Notes under the pieces: generated by a model
The model's input: only the letters and a program-made list of their open reading frames with translations
Told to the model about the DNA's origin: nothing
Database searches by the model: none
Part shown: positions 16,511 to 25,563 of the stretch, piece by piece
Layout: each line of letters begins with the position of its first letter
Numbering within the stretch: position 1 is the stretch's first letter
Position numbers and translations under genes: made by a program
DNA from: Octadecabacter algicola
GTDB taxonomy: Bacteria; Pseudomonadota; Alphaproteobacteria; Rhodobacterales; Rhodobacteraceae
Direction: 5' to 3'
Assembly: GCF_021532625.1 (NCBI RefSeq)
Contig: NZ_JAKGAR010000002.1
Coordinates: forward strand, 124,001 to 188,000
DNA: 64,000 nt

Positions 16511-19341
16511 TTGCCGACCTTCCATGCCTGTGATTTGGGCCCTTTTCCAACGGGGGATTCTTGTGGTGAGAATTCCGGTTTGGACTGGTCAGCCGCTGGG
16601 GCGTCTGTCTTTTCGATCTTAACGCGCAGGTCGAACCATGCGGCTTGGCCGGTGATCGGATCAGAATTGGACCAGCGCATGCCGTCACCTTTGGCAGGCA
16701 GCAATTCGTGGATCAGATGATTCAGCAAGAACCCTTCTTTGGTTTCGGGGGCGTCCTTGTCCAGCGCCCATGCACCTTTGCGTTTGCCAATGGCGTTCCA
16801 TGTCCAGACAGTGTTTTCGTTCAGGGCCGCCATATGGGCGACGGGGACGGTGATGGTACCGGATGGGCTGGTAACTTTGGCCCAATCGCCGTCCTCAAAC
16901 CCGTTGGCCTCCCAGATCTTGGTTGGCACATACAATGGGTTGCGTCCGTGGATTTGGCGTAGCCAAGCGTTCTGCGTTCCCCATGAGTGATACATCGCCA
17001 TCGGGCGCTGGGTTAGCGCGTGGACGTTGTATTCGTCACAGTCGATCATTTCGTCTGACAGCGGCGCATACCAGATCGGCAGCGGGTCCATTGTGTCCTT
17101 TACCTGCTGGCGCAGGTGATCCGGTGGTTGGACGCGTCCGTGACCCTCGGCGGCCAATTGCATACGGCGAAGCGGTTCAACGTAGGGGGTGAAAATGTAG
17201 GGCTGAACGGAATCATAGAACCCCATTTCTACTGCCCAGTTTTGGTAGGCCATGTTGAAGGGCTTATAATAAGACGCCTCTTCTGGGACGTGAGAGACCC
17301 AGAAACCGCCGTTCTGGATGTAGCTGTCCAACTGACCCTCATTGGGGTCTCCACGACCGTCTTGCAGCCCATCTTCGCCCATGCGCCAACCCGCCAAAGG
17401 CCCGATTCCGGGGCGGCGGATGTGGTTGGTGATGTAATCTGCGTAGTCTTCGTATTTTTGACTGCCGTCTTCGTTCACAAAGCCAGTAAGGCCAAGTCGC
17501 GCACCGAGTTCGCAAAGTACGGATTGAAAGCCGCGCACATCGCGGTCGGGTTCGACCACGGGCCAACGGATCGCGTCAGCCACGCCGTCGGCTTCGCTGA
17601 TGGGGCGATCCAACAGGCTGATGCAATCGTGGCGCTCAAGGTAGGTCGTGTCCGGCAGTATCAGGTCGGCATAGGCGACCATTTCGGATGAATAGGCGTC
17701 TGAGTATATGATGTGAGGGATGACGTAATCGCCGTTCTCATCCTTATCCGTCAGCATTTCCATGACGCCAGTCGTGTTCATCGAAGAATTCCACGACATA
17801 TTCGCCATATACATAAACAGCGTGTCGATCTTGTACGGATCACCTGCATGGGCATTGGAAATGACCATATGCATCATGCCATGCGCACTGAGAGGGTTTT
17901 CCCACGTATAGGCCTTGTCGATGCGAATGGCGGAACCATCTTCGTGCAGCATCAAATCATCTGGGCCATGGGGGTAACCAAGGTGTGGCCCATTGAGAGC
18001 GGCCCCTGGTGTGACTTTGCCGTGGGGTTTTGGGTGTGCGGTTGCGGGCTTGGGATAGGGCGGTTTGAACCGCATCCCGCCGGGGGTTTCGACTGCCCCA
18101 AGGATGATCTGCAAAGTATGGAGCGCACGGCACGTCTGGAACCCGTTCGAGTGTGCTGAAATCCCGCGCATAGCGTGCATCGACACAGGCCGGCCCACCA
18201 TCTTGTCGTGCTTCTTGCCGCGAAAGTCCGTCCACGAACGGTCCAGCACAATTTCTTCGTCAAAGGCGACGCGGGCCATATCCGCGGCAAGCCGTTTGAT
18301 CCGAGATGCTGAAATACCGGTCTTGTCGGCGGCTTCCTCGGGGGCGTATTTTGGATCAAGAAAACGATCTGCCATGAGGTGGAAAACCGGGCGATGTGTA
18401 ACACCAGCCGCGCGGTGGGTGCCTGAAAGGTCAGGTTCGACCCCTTGGCCATTCCATGGAGCAAGATGACCGGTGTTGCGATCGATTACCAACGGTTCGC
18501 CATCATCATCGCGCATCAACAGGCCGAATTGGTCTGACTTAGTGTCCTCATTCACAAGACAGGACGCGTTGGTGAACCGAGCAAGGTAATCAAGGTCGAG
18601 CTTGCCCGCCTTAAACAGCTCATGGATCAATGCCATGATTAGCAGCCCGTCCGTGCCCGGAGTGATGCCAAACCAATCGTCCGCCACGGCATTGTAGCCA
18701 CTGCGGATCGGGTTGACACCAACCATACGTGCGCCGCGGTCTTTGATCTTGCCGATGCCCATTTTGATCGGGTTGCTGTCGTGGTCTTCGGCGACCCCGA
18801 ACAGCACGAACATCTTCGTGTGGTCCCAATCGGGTTGGCCAAATTCCCAGAATGCGCCGCCCATCGTATAGATGCCCGCCGCCGCCATGTTCACCGAACA
18901 GAACCCACCATGTGCGGCGTAGTTCGGTGTGCCGAACCCCTGCGCCCACAATGACGTAAACGATTGCGACTGATCGCGCCCTGTGAAGAACGCTAGCTTT
19001 TCGGGGGCTTCCTTGCGGATAGGTTCCAGCCACTCAGTGGCCAATGTTAGGGCTTCTTCCCAGCTGATTTCCTCAAACTCGCCCGACCCGCGTTCACCGA
19101 CCCGTTTCAGCGGCGCTTTTAGGCGTGACGGCGCGTTAACCTGCATGATCCCTGCCGAACCTTTGGCGCAAAGAACGCCTCGGTTGACGGGGTGGTCTTT
19201 GTTGCCTTCGATATATGCAACTTTACCATCCTTCATGTGGACATTGATGCCGCACCGACACGCGCACATGTAGCAGGTCGTCTTACGCACCTCATCAGAG
19301 ACGGGGGGCGACGTGTCGAGGTTTGGCTGGTCTTTGGGCAT
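16507..19341 (-). CDS. soeA: SoeA, molybdopterin subunit of cytoplasmic sulfite-oxidising enzyme
   Basis: A 944-residue DMSO-reductase-family molybdoenzyme. The N-terminus has the [4Fe-4S] motif CYMCACRC...CAKG (residues about 23-58) and no Tat signal, so the enzyme faces the cytoplasm, as SoeA does. The bis-MGD-binding and C-terminal molydopterin-dinucleotide-binding domains follow (..HSWGTQNAWLRQIHGRNPLYV..). Function: sulfite to sulfate with electrons to quinone via SoeB/SoeC. It starts 12 bp after the TauE-like gene in a run containing xsc, the source of sulfite, which distinguishes it from related formate or polysulfide enzymes. Confidence 0.87.
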   Translation of the reverse strand: MPKDQPNLDTSPPVSDEVRKTTCYMCACRCGINVHMKDGKVAYIEGNKDHPVNRGVLCAKGSAGIMQVNAPSRLKAPLKRVGERGSGEFEEISWEEALTLATEWLEPIRKEAPEKLAFFTGRDQSQSFTSLWAQGFGTPNYAAHGGFCSVNMAAAGIYTMGGAFWEFGQPDWDHTKMFVLFGVAEDHDSNPIKMGIGKIKDRGARMVGVNPIRSGYNAVADDWFGITPGTDGLLIMALIHELFKAGKLDLDYLARFTNASCLVNEDTKSDQFGLLMRDDDGEPLVIDRNTGHLAPWNGQGVEPDLSGTHRAAGVTHRPVFHLMADRFLDPKYAPEEAADKTGISASRIKRLAADMARVAFDEEIVLDRSWTDFRGKKHDKMVGRPVSMHAMRGISAHSNGFQTCRALHTLQIILGAVETPGGMRFKPPYPKPATAHPKPHGKVTPGAALNGPHLGYPHGPDDLMLHEDGSAIRIDKAYTWENPLSAHGMMHMVISNAHAGDPYKIDTLFMYMANMSWNSSMNTTGVMEMLTDKDENGDYVIPHIIYSDAYSSEMVAYADLILPDTTYLERHDCISLLDRPISEADGVADAIRWPVVEPDRDVRGFQSVLCELGARLGLTGFVNEDGSQKYEDYADYITNHIRRPGIGPLAGWRMGEDGLQDGRGDPNEGQLDSYIQNGGFWVSHVPEEASYYKPFNMAYQNWAVEMGFYDSVQPYIFTPYVEPLRRMQLAAEGHGRVQPPDHLRQQVKDTMDPLPIWYAPLSDEMIDCDEYNVHALTQRPMAMYHSWGTQNAWLRQIHGRNPLYVPTKIWEANGFEDGDWAKVTSPSGTITVPVAHMAALNENTVWTWNAIGKRKGAWALDKDAPETKEGFLLNHLIHELLPAKGDGMRWSNSDPITGQAAWFDLRVKIEKTDAPAADQSKPEFSPQESPVGKGPKSQAWKVGK

Positions 19342-19353
19342 TGAAAGAAACCT

Positions 19354-20118
19354 CTAGCTAACAAGTGTTCGGATGAGCCCAGCAGACGCGAGACCGATCA
19401 AAAGGATAAGGCAAAATGGACGATAGTAGGCTGATAGCCGTTCGGTAAAGAGCTGTTGCCCTAAAAGAACGCCAAACATTGTTGGGCCTGCAAAGACCAA
19501 ACCGCGTGCTGCGCCAGAGAAATCCATCACGCCAAACAGCAGCAGCACAACCATCGACGATGCGGAGCCAAGAAACAAATAGAGCACAAGCGAGGCCCGC
19601 ATCACACGGGCAGATTGATCTGCAGCGAGAACGTAAAACGCCACGACCATGCCGCCGACATGGGCAACACCGGACACAATTCCGGCGACAATACCCGTGC
19701 CATAAAGACCCGGTTTGCTTGCCAAGAAAGACAACCGCACTTTGGCCAGCTGGCTGATCGCAAGAACAACAATAACGCTGAGCGCCAGTGCCTTTGATGT
19801 CTCAACCGGAAGAGACAACGTAAGCCACAATCCAATTGGCCAGCCAATCAATGCGCTGATCACGAGGCCATAAGCCATTGGGCGGTCTGCTTCGGCCCAG
19901 CCGTTTTTCATCATCAGCAGTGATGCTGACATTTCCAGCCACCACAGCATTGGGATCAGCTCAATCGGGGGCAGGATAACGACGGCTGTGGCCATAACCA
20001 TTGCAGACAATGCGAAGCCCGAGAACCCACGTACGATCCCAGCCAACAGGGTCAGTCCAACAAGAATGAAGAAATGGTCTCGGCTAAGCTCCGTTGTCTC
20101 TAGAATCCAGTCCATCAA
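19354..20118 (-). CDS. tauZ: TauE/SafE-family anion exporter (TauZ-like)
   Basis: A 254-residue membrane protein with roughly eight hydrophobic segments and the TauE/SafE repeat (LLAGIVRGFSGFALSAM, GIVAGIVSGVAHVGG). Members next to xsc are proposed to export sulfite, sulfate or sulfoacetate formed during taurine breakdown. Its ATG overlaps the ackA stop by four bases and it is 12 bp upstream of soeA, so it sits between carbon and sulfur branches of the pathway. The gene name is by context; the transported anion is not shown by sequence. Confidence 0.75.
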   Translation of the reverse strand: MMDWILETTELSRDHFFILVGLTLLAGIVRGFSGFALSAMVMATAVVILPPIELIPMLWWLEMSASLLMMKNGWAEADRPMAYGLVISALIGWPIGLWLTLSLPVETSKALALSVIVVLAISQLAKVRLSFLASKPGLYGTGIVAGIVSGVAHVGGMVVAFYVLAADQSARVMRASLVLYLFLGSASSMVVLLLFGVMDFSGAARGLVFAGPTMFGVLLGQQLFTERLSAYYRPFCLILLIGLASAGLIRTLVS

Positions 20119-21164
20119 GTGGTGACCTGCATCGCATCTTGCGCGATCTGACGCTCTTCGCGGGCCTCTACGGTATGAAAGGGAACATCGCCCAAGAAGC
20201 TCAAATGCGCCATTATACGGTCGCGAATAGGTGCGCTGTTTTCACCAATGCCGCCGGTGAACGCCACAGCGTCGATACCGCCCATTGCGACAATCGCACT
20301 TCCCGCATGGCGCGCCGCCCAGTAACAGAAATGATCAACCGCAAACTGTGCGTCAGTGCCGTCAGACGCCAGCAAGTCGCGCATATCGTTCGTCCCAGCG
20401 AGCCCCTTAAGACCTGATTGTTTGTTGAGAAGGGTACCCGCCGCGTCGATCCCAATCTCTTCCGCGATCCGTAGCACGGCCATACCATCAATGCAGCCCG
20501 TGCGCGTGCCCATGGTCAGCCCCTCGAGGGGGGAGTATCCCATGGATGTGGCAACAGATTTACCATCAAGGATCGCACAGAGAGATGCGCCATTGCCGAG
20601 GTGAAGCGCCAGAAGGCGCTTGGGAATACCAGCGCCGAAATGATCCACCATTGATGCATAAGACAACCCGTGAAACCCGTAACGTCGTATGCCCGCGTCG
20701 CGCTGGGCTTTGGGCAAGGCATAGGTGGTCGCCAAATCGGGTTGTGTGGCGTGAAACGCGGTGTCAAAGCTAGCAAACTGCGGCAGGTCAGGGCGTACGG
20801 TTGCCATCGCATGGATGCCCGCCAAGGCAGGGGGATTGTGTAGCGGGGCAAGCGGTACATTCGCCTCGATCGTAGCAATAGCCGCGTCAGTTAGGCGTGT
20901 TGGTGCGGTCAGCTTTGTGCCGCCATGCACGACGCGGTGAGCAACGGCTGTAATCTCGTGCCCAGAAAGCGCATCAAGAATGACAGCAATGCCAGCCCCA
21001 TGATCATGGGCCGCGACAGTCTGTTTTTGCCCTGTGACTGACAGGACAGCGTCACCATCTGCGTCCCCCAATCCGGTGAGGGTCGCGCCTGCAATTTCAG
21101 TAAGGGTACCGTCAAAGATTGCGGCCTTAATAGAAGACGATCCGGTGTTGAGAACCAGAATCAT
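20115..21164 (-). CDS. ackA: acetate/propionate kinase
   Basis: A 349-residue acetokinase-family protein with the N-terminal phosphate-binding motif NTGSSSIKAAIFD, the central HRVVHGG and GFHGLSY motifs and HLGNGASLCAI, and the C-terminal FTGGIGENS block. It is about 50 residues shorter than E. coli AckA. It would turn acetyl phosphate from Xsc into acetate and ATP. It is coupled by four-base overlaps to pta upstream and the TauE-like gene downstream. Confidence 0.9.
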   Translation of the reverse strand: MILVLNTGSSSIKAAIFDGTLTEIAGATLTGLGDADGDAVLSVTGQKQTVAAHDHGAGIAVILDALSGHEITAVAHRVVHGGTKLTAPTRLTDAAIATIEANVPLAPLHNPPALAGIHAMATVRPDLPQFASFDTAFHATQPDLATTYALPKAQRDAGIRRYGFHGLSYASMVDHFGAGIPKRLLALHLGNGASLCAILDGKSVATSMGYSPLEGLTMGTRTGCIDGMAVLRIAEEIGIDAAGTLLNKQSGLKGLAGTNDMRDLLASDGTDAQFAVDHFCYWAARHAGSAIVAMGGIDAVAFTGGIGENSAPIRDRIMAHLSFLGDVPFHTVEAREERQIAQDAMQVTT

Positions 21165-22096
21165 CCAGCTGCCCCCGCCAATACGACGCCCAGCGCCGCC
21201 GATGCCAAACGCGCGGGCGCTTTTTGGCTACGGGATGTAAGTAGGATCGGGACTTTGGCTCCCATCACGATACCACCTGCGCAGCAGCCCATGCCCAGCA
21301 CCATCAATTTGAAAACCGCGTTTCCTGTTGTGATGTTGGGCGTCATGATGATGTCTGCGTCTCCGGCGACAGGGTTTTCATACCCTTTCACAGCGGCTGC
21401 TTCCTTTGAGAGGATCAAGTCCATGGCAATGGGGCCAGCAACATCCGCATCGGGCAAATGATCCTTTGCCCAGGCCGTAATCGCGGCACTTTCCATTGTG
21501 TTGTTTATCGAGGGGATTGGGTCTTCTGTTGGGGCCAACAGTGCCGCCTTTGGCCGCTGTGTTCCAAGAATTTTGGAAAGCTTAACGGCATGGGTCAAGC
21601 ACGCCTGCCGTGTTTCGATGCTTGGATCGACGTTTAGCGCCGCATCGGTCAGCAGCAACGGGCGGTCGTGCCCAGGTGCCGTGATGTGAAAAACATGGCC
21701 ACAGCGTGTGCCCTTTTCGCGCAGGCCCGCCTTGGACGGCAGTAGCCCTTTGAGGAACGTCGAAGTGTGGACCTGACCCTTCATGATCGCGTCAGCTTCG
21801 CCTTCGCGGGCGAGCTCGGCGGCCTTGACGGCGGCTTCTGCGTGGGGCGCATGGATCACGGGCAGGTCGGAAATATCGTAGCCGATCTCTTCGGCGGCGG
21901 CGCGAATCTTTGCCTCATCACCAATTAAGATTGGATTTGCGAGGCCTGCTTCGGCTGCTTCTTTAATACCAGCAAGCGGCGTGACAGCCCCCGCATTTAC
22001 GAGTGCAACGCGCGGCACAGGCAGGCTACGCGCCTGATCCAGAAGGCGTTGCGGGGCAACAGGTGATTGGGCGGATAGAAACGGATACTCGGACAT
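21161..22096 (-). CDS. pta: phosphate acetyltransferase (Pta/Ptb family)
   Basis: A 311-residue phosphotransacylase. It contains DAIMKGQVHTSTFLKG, PLLLTDAALNVDPS and GDADIIMTPNITTGN, which resemble phosphate butyryltransferases and the C-terminal half of enoyl-CoA hydratase/phosphate acetyltransferase fusions as much as classical Pta. Next to xsc its job is acetyl phosphate + CoA to acetyl-CoA. It overlaps ackA by four bases and is separated from xsc by 72 bp holding a strong hairpin. Function as Pta is well supported by context, subfamily less so. Confidence 0.82.
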   Translation of the reverse strand: MSEYPFLSAQSPVAPQRLLDQARSLPVPRVALVNAGAVTPLAGIKEAAEAGLANPILIGDEAKIRAAAEEIGYDISDLPVIHAPHAEAAVKAAELAREGEADAIMKGQVHTSTFLKGLLPSKAGLREKGTRCGHVFHITAPGHDRPLLLTDAALNVDPSIETRQACLTHAVKLSKILGTQRPKAALLAPTEDPIPSINNTMESAAITAWAKDHLPDADVAGPIAMDLILSKEAAAVKGYENPVAGDADIIMTPNITTGNAVFKLMVLGMGCCAGGIVMGAKVPILLTSRSQKAPARLASAALGVVLAGAAG

Positions 22097-22122
22097 GAAA
22101 ACGCGGGCCTTTCAATGGGGGC

Positions 22123-22152
22123 GGTTCGGGGTGGAGTTCTCTACCCCGAACC
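22123..22152. other. strong intra-operon hairpin between xsc and pta
   Basis: Perfect 10-bp inverted repeat GGTTCGGGGT / ACCCCGAACC that extends inward by three more pairs (one G-T) to a four-base loop. No T run follows on the minus strand, so it is more likely a processing or mRNA-stability element that separates the abundant xsc message from pta-ackA-soe than a full terminator. Confidence 0.65.
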
Positions 22153-22168
22153 TATCTTTCAAGGCCAG

Positions 22169-23950
22169 TTACGCAAGCGGCTGCTTTTGCATGTCGTCTT
22201 TGCTGATGCCTGCAACTTTTACAGGCTTCTTCATAGCGTCGCGACGGAATGGTTCACCAAGCTCTTGGTTGATCATTGCTTCGATCAGAGTGGTGATGCC
22301 GTTTTCCATCTGGTCTTTGATCGCTTGATCCAAAGCCGCTGTCAGCTCGTCTTGTGTGCGCGCAACGACGCCTTTGAGGCCACATGCCTTAGCGATGCCA
22401 GCGTAGGACACATCTTCGTCTAGCTCAGTGCCGACAAAGTTGTCGTCAAACCACAGGGTCGAATTGCGTTTTTCCGCGCCCCACTGGTAGTTGCGGAATA
22501 CGATCTGCGTGATCGCAGGCCATTCGCCACGGCCAATCGCTGTCAGTTCGTTGACGGAAATACCGAACGCACCGTCACCAGCAAAACCAACCACCGGAAC
22601 ATCAGGCCGGCCGATTTTGGCACCAACGATGGACGGCAGGCCGTAGCCACACGGTCCGAACAGACCAGGTGCCAGATATTTTCGGCTGTCATTGAAGGAC
22701 GGGTAGGCGTTGCCGATCGCACAGTTGTTGCCGATGTCAGAACTGATGATTGCCTCAACAGGCAAAGCGGCCTGAATAGCGCGCCACGCCATGCGCGGTG
22801 CCATCCAATCTGGCTTGGCGTTGCGTGCGCGTTCGTTCCAAGTGGTGCCCGGATCGTCGGCCTCGTCCGTCATGGATGTCAGTTCTTGTGCCCATGCGGA
22901 TTTGGTTTGTGCGATGGTGTCTTTGCGGGCGCTGCGGTTTGCGTCGCCTGCGCTGTCAGACAGGTTTGCCGCGATGCCGGATGCCACCTTAGCTGCATCA
23001 CCAACAATTCCGACTGTGACTTTCTTGGTCAAACCGATGCGGTCAGGGTTGATATCAACCTGAATGATCTTGGCCTCGGACGGCCAGTATTCCATGCCGT
23101 AACCGGGCAGGGTGGAGAATGGGTTCAGGCGGGTACCAAGGCACAGCACAACATCGGCCTGTTTGATCAACTCCATGCCAGCTTTGGATCCATTGTAGCC
23201 CAATGGACCAGCAAACAGTGGGTGATTGCCGGGGAATGCATCGTTGTGCTGGTAACCAACACAAACAGGAGCATCCAAAGTCTCGGCCAGAACGCGGGAG
23301 GCTTCGATCCCGCCTTTGGACAGGATTGCGCCAGCGCCGTTCAGGATCACAGGGAATTTCGCATTGGACAAAAGATCAGCCGCTTCTTGCACGGCAGCCT
23401 CGCCACCTTGTGGCAATTCAAAGTCCACGATGACAGGCAGTTCAATGTCGATGACCTGTGTCCAGAAATCACGTGGAACGTTGATTTGAGCCGGCGCGGA
23501 GGCGCGTTTGGCTTGCATAATAACGCGGTTCAGCGTTTCGGCGATACGGGACGGGTCGCGCACTTCTTCTTGGTAGGCGACACAATCGGCGAACAGGTTC
23601 ATCTGTTCCATCTCTTGGAAGCCACCCTGACCGATTGTTTTGTTCGCGGCTTGCGGTGTCACAAGAAGAACAGGTGTGTGGTTCCAATAGGCTGTTTTAA
23701 CAGCTGTCACGAAGTTGGTGATACCGGGACCGTTTTGCGCGATCATCATGGACATCTTACCAGTTGCGCGCGTGAAACCGTCAGCCATCATGCCGCCAGA
23801 TGTTTCGTGGGCGCAGTCCCAGAACTTGATCCCTGCGTCAGGGAAAATGTCTGAAATAGGCATCATTGCGGAACCGATAATCCCAAAGGCGTTATCGATG
23901 CCATGCATCTGGAGTGTTTTTACGAAGGCTTCTTCGGTCGTCATTTTCAT
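22169..23950 (-). CDS. xsc: sulfoacetaldehyde acetyltransferase
   Basis: A 593-residue thiamine diphosphate enzyme that converts sulfoacetaldehyde and phosphate to acetyl phosphate and sulfite. The N-terminal domain has the TPP-activating glutamate in CAHETSGGMMADGFTRATGK; the C-terminal domain has the TPP/Mg motif GDGAFGISVNEL...FRNYQWGAEKRN. Length and sequence match Xsc rather than acetolactate synthase. The start at 23950 has GGGGA upstream; a TTG seven codons earlier is less likely. It lies 100 bp downstream of tauR, with candidate TauR repeats in that gap. Confidence 0.95.
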   Translation of the reverse strand: MKMTTEEAFVKTLQMHGIDNAFGIIGSAMMPISDIFPDAGIKFWDCAHETSGGMMADGFTRATGKMSMMIAQNGPGITNFVTAVKTAYWNHTPVLLVTPQAANKTIGQGGFQEMEQMNLFADCVAYQEEVRDPSRIAETLNRVIMQAKRASAPAQINVPRDFWTQVIDIELPVIVDFELPQGGEAAVQEAADLLSNAKFPVILNGAGAILSKGGIEASRVLAETLDAPVCVGYQHNDAFPGNHPLFAGPLGYNGSKAGMELIKQADVVLCLGTRLNPFSTLPGYGMEYWPSEAKIIQVDINPDRIGLTKKVTVGIVGDAAKVASGIAANLSDSAGDANRSARKDTIAQTKSAWAQELTSMTDEADDPGTTWNERARNAKPDWMAPRMAWRAIQAALPVEAIISSDIGNNCAIGNAYPSFNDSRKYLAPGLFGPCGYGLPSIVGAKIGRPDVPVVGFAGDGAFGISVNELTAIGRGEWPAITQIVFRNYQWGAEKRNSTLWFDDNFVGTELDEDVSYAGIAKACGLKGVVARTQDELTAALDQAIKDQMENGITTLIEAMINQELGEPFRRDAMKKPVKVAGISKDDMQKQPLA

Positions 23951-24007
23951 ATGGGAATCCCCTGTGTCCAAGCTTGTTGCGAAGGTAAGGTTTTTGGCGG
24001 GTTTGGG

Positions 24008-24040
24008 TTAGGTCCAGTTGGGCGGCCCGCTTATGGCCAC
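24008..24040 (-). promoter_or_regulatory. candidate TauR site upstream of xsc
   Basis: On the minus strand: GTGGCCATAA, 13 bp, then CTGGACCTAA, i.e. two direct half-sites 23 bp apart, ending 58 bp before the xsc ATG. The same arrangement and period lies upstream of tpa (29690-29722). CTGGAC-type direct repeats are, from memory, the described TauR recognition pattern in Rhodobacter. Confidence 0.7.
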
Positions 24041-24050
24041 TTGGCTGTTC

Positions 24051-25514
24051 TTACCCCATCTCTTGCAGAGTTCGCGCCAGAATGTCGATGCCTTCCGGGA
24101 TACGGGCGGACGGGATCGAGCTATACGCAAGTCGATAATAATTCTGCGGCGCATTCTCACCGGCAAAAAACTTCTGGCCGGGTTCGATTAGGACGCCCTT
24201 GGGGCGCAGCCGTTCGGCAAGTTCCGCTGTATCAATATGATCGGGCGCACGCATCCACTGCGCCGACCCGCCAAAGCTTCCTGCGCCAGCAACGGTAAGG
24301 CCGTGGTCTTCTACGGCTTGATCCATCACTTTACGTCGATCGTGAAAGGCGCGGCTCATGCGGCGAACAAGGGCGTCGTAGTGTCCACGTGACAGGAAAT
24401 AAGTAACCGTGCGCTGAATGTGGCCTGGTGGATGGCGCAAAACGGAGGCCCGAAGGGCGCGCGCTTCGCGGATAAATGGCGCAGGCCCCACGAGGTAGCC
24501 CAACCGTAAACCCGGAAAGATCGATTTCGAGAAACTGCCGACATAGATGACCCGCCCATTCTGATCGAGCGATTTTAATGCGGGTGATGGGGGCTTGAGA
24601 AAGGACATCTCGAATTCATAGTCGTCTTCAACGATGAGAAAATCATCGGCTTCCGCTTTGTCGAGTAAGGCCCTGCGCCGTGCCATCGGCATGGTCGCCG
24701 CTGTCGGGCATTGGTGGCTTGGGGTTGTGAAAACAACATCTGTGCCATCAGGAAGTGCATCAGGTGGCAACCCATCACGATCCACTGGAATTGAGTGCAG
24801 GTGGCAGCGCGATTGTTCAAGAATGCCGCGTAGGTTCGGATAGCAGGGATCTTCTATAGCCGCCGTACGGCGCTGTGTTAGCAAAACTTGCGCCGTGAGC
24901 CATAGCGCATTTTGCGCACCAAGCGTCAGCAGGATTTCGTCTGGCCTCGCGAGGATACCGCGACGCGGCAGAGTTTGACGCGCGATGAAATCGAGCAGTT
25001 TCGGGTCATCACTATCAAAATAGTCGGCCGTCAAGGCGCCGAAATCTTTGCGGCCCAATGCTTCGAGCGCGCAAAGCCGCCAGTTGGCTGTATCAAATAG
25101 GGTAGGGTCGGCTTGTCCGTAGATGAACGGGTAACGATAGCTGGCCCAGTCAGATGGTTTCGTCAGTCTATCGTCCGTCGTGAATTTTTGGCCGATTGCA
25201 CGGGACCAATCGACTGTGCTGTTCTCGCTTGCGGTGGCGGGAAAGGCTGGAGGTTCAGGGGCGTTTTCGGACACAAAATACCCAGACCGACCCTTGGCCA
25301 CGATATAGTCATCCGCAAGAAGTTCCGTGAACGCCAAGGTGACAGTGATGCGGCTTACGCCAAGGTGGTGTGCCAATTTACGCGACGAGGGGAGCTTTTC
25401 TCCCGCACGAAAACGGCCTGAAAGGATGCCCTCAGCGACCAGTTGGCGGATTTGGGTTTGCAGGGTTCCCTCTGCATTGGATTCTAAGAAAAAGGTTTCA
25501 ACAGGAAGAGCCAT
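24051..25514 (-). CDS. tauR: TauR, MocR-type (GntR + aminotransferase domain) regulator
   Basis: A 487-residue MocR/PdxR-class regulator. Residues about 10-80 are a GntR winged helix (LVAEGILSGRFRAGEKLPSSRKLAHHLGVSR); residues about 130-480 are a class-I aminotransferase-like domain with the PLP-lysine segment SFSKSIFPGLRLGY. TauR activates taurine catabolic genes when taurine is bound by PLP. It lies between the repeat-protease gene and xsc on the same strand. The ATG has no clear Shine-Dalgarno sequence and abuts a 10-bp inverted repeat. Confidence 0.87.
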   Translation of the reverse strand: MALPVETFFLESNAEGTLQTQIRQLVAEGILSGRFRAGEKLPSSRKLAHHLGVSRITVTLAFTELLADDYIVAKGRSGYFVSENAPEPPAFPATASENSTVDWSRAIGQKFTTDDRLTKPSDWASYRYPFIYGQADPTLFDTANWRLCALEALGRKDFGALTADYFDSDDPKLLDFIARQTLPRRGILARPDEILLTLGAQNALWLTAQVLLTQRRTAAIEDPCYPNLRGILEQSRCHLHSIPVDRDGLPPDALPDGTDVVFTTPSHQCPTAATMPMARRRALLDKAEADDFLIVEDDYEFEMSFLKPPSPALKSLDQNGRVIYVGSFSKSIFPGLRLGYLVGPAPFIREARALRASVLRHPPGHIQRTVTYFLSRGHYDALVRRMSRAFHDRRKVMDQAVEDHGLTVAGAGSFGGSAQWMRAPDHIDTAELAERLRPKGVLIEPGQKFFAGENAPQNYYRLAYSSIPSARIPEGIDILARTLQEMG

Positions 25515-25516
25515 GG

Positions 25517-25555
25517 GACCAGTTTATCTGGCTCCATGTGTCGCGTAAACTGGTC
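25517..25555. promoter_or_regulatory. inverted repeat upstream of tauR, probable autoregulatory site
   Basis: Perfect 10-bp arms GACCAGTTTA and TAAACTGGTC separated by 19 bp, beginning three bases from the tauR ATG. The arm contains CTGG as do the TauR half-sites, but in inverted rather than direct arrangement. Placement over the start region suggests repression of tauR by its own product. Confidence 0.55.
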
Positions 25556-25563
25556 TTATTGCC

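Noticed and set aside
16374-16688. N-terminal extension of soeB to 16688
   Set aside because: It overlaps soeA and the small coupled gene, and has no iron-sulfur protein character; the ATG at 16373 is coupled and fits the family.
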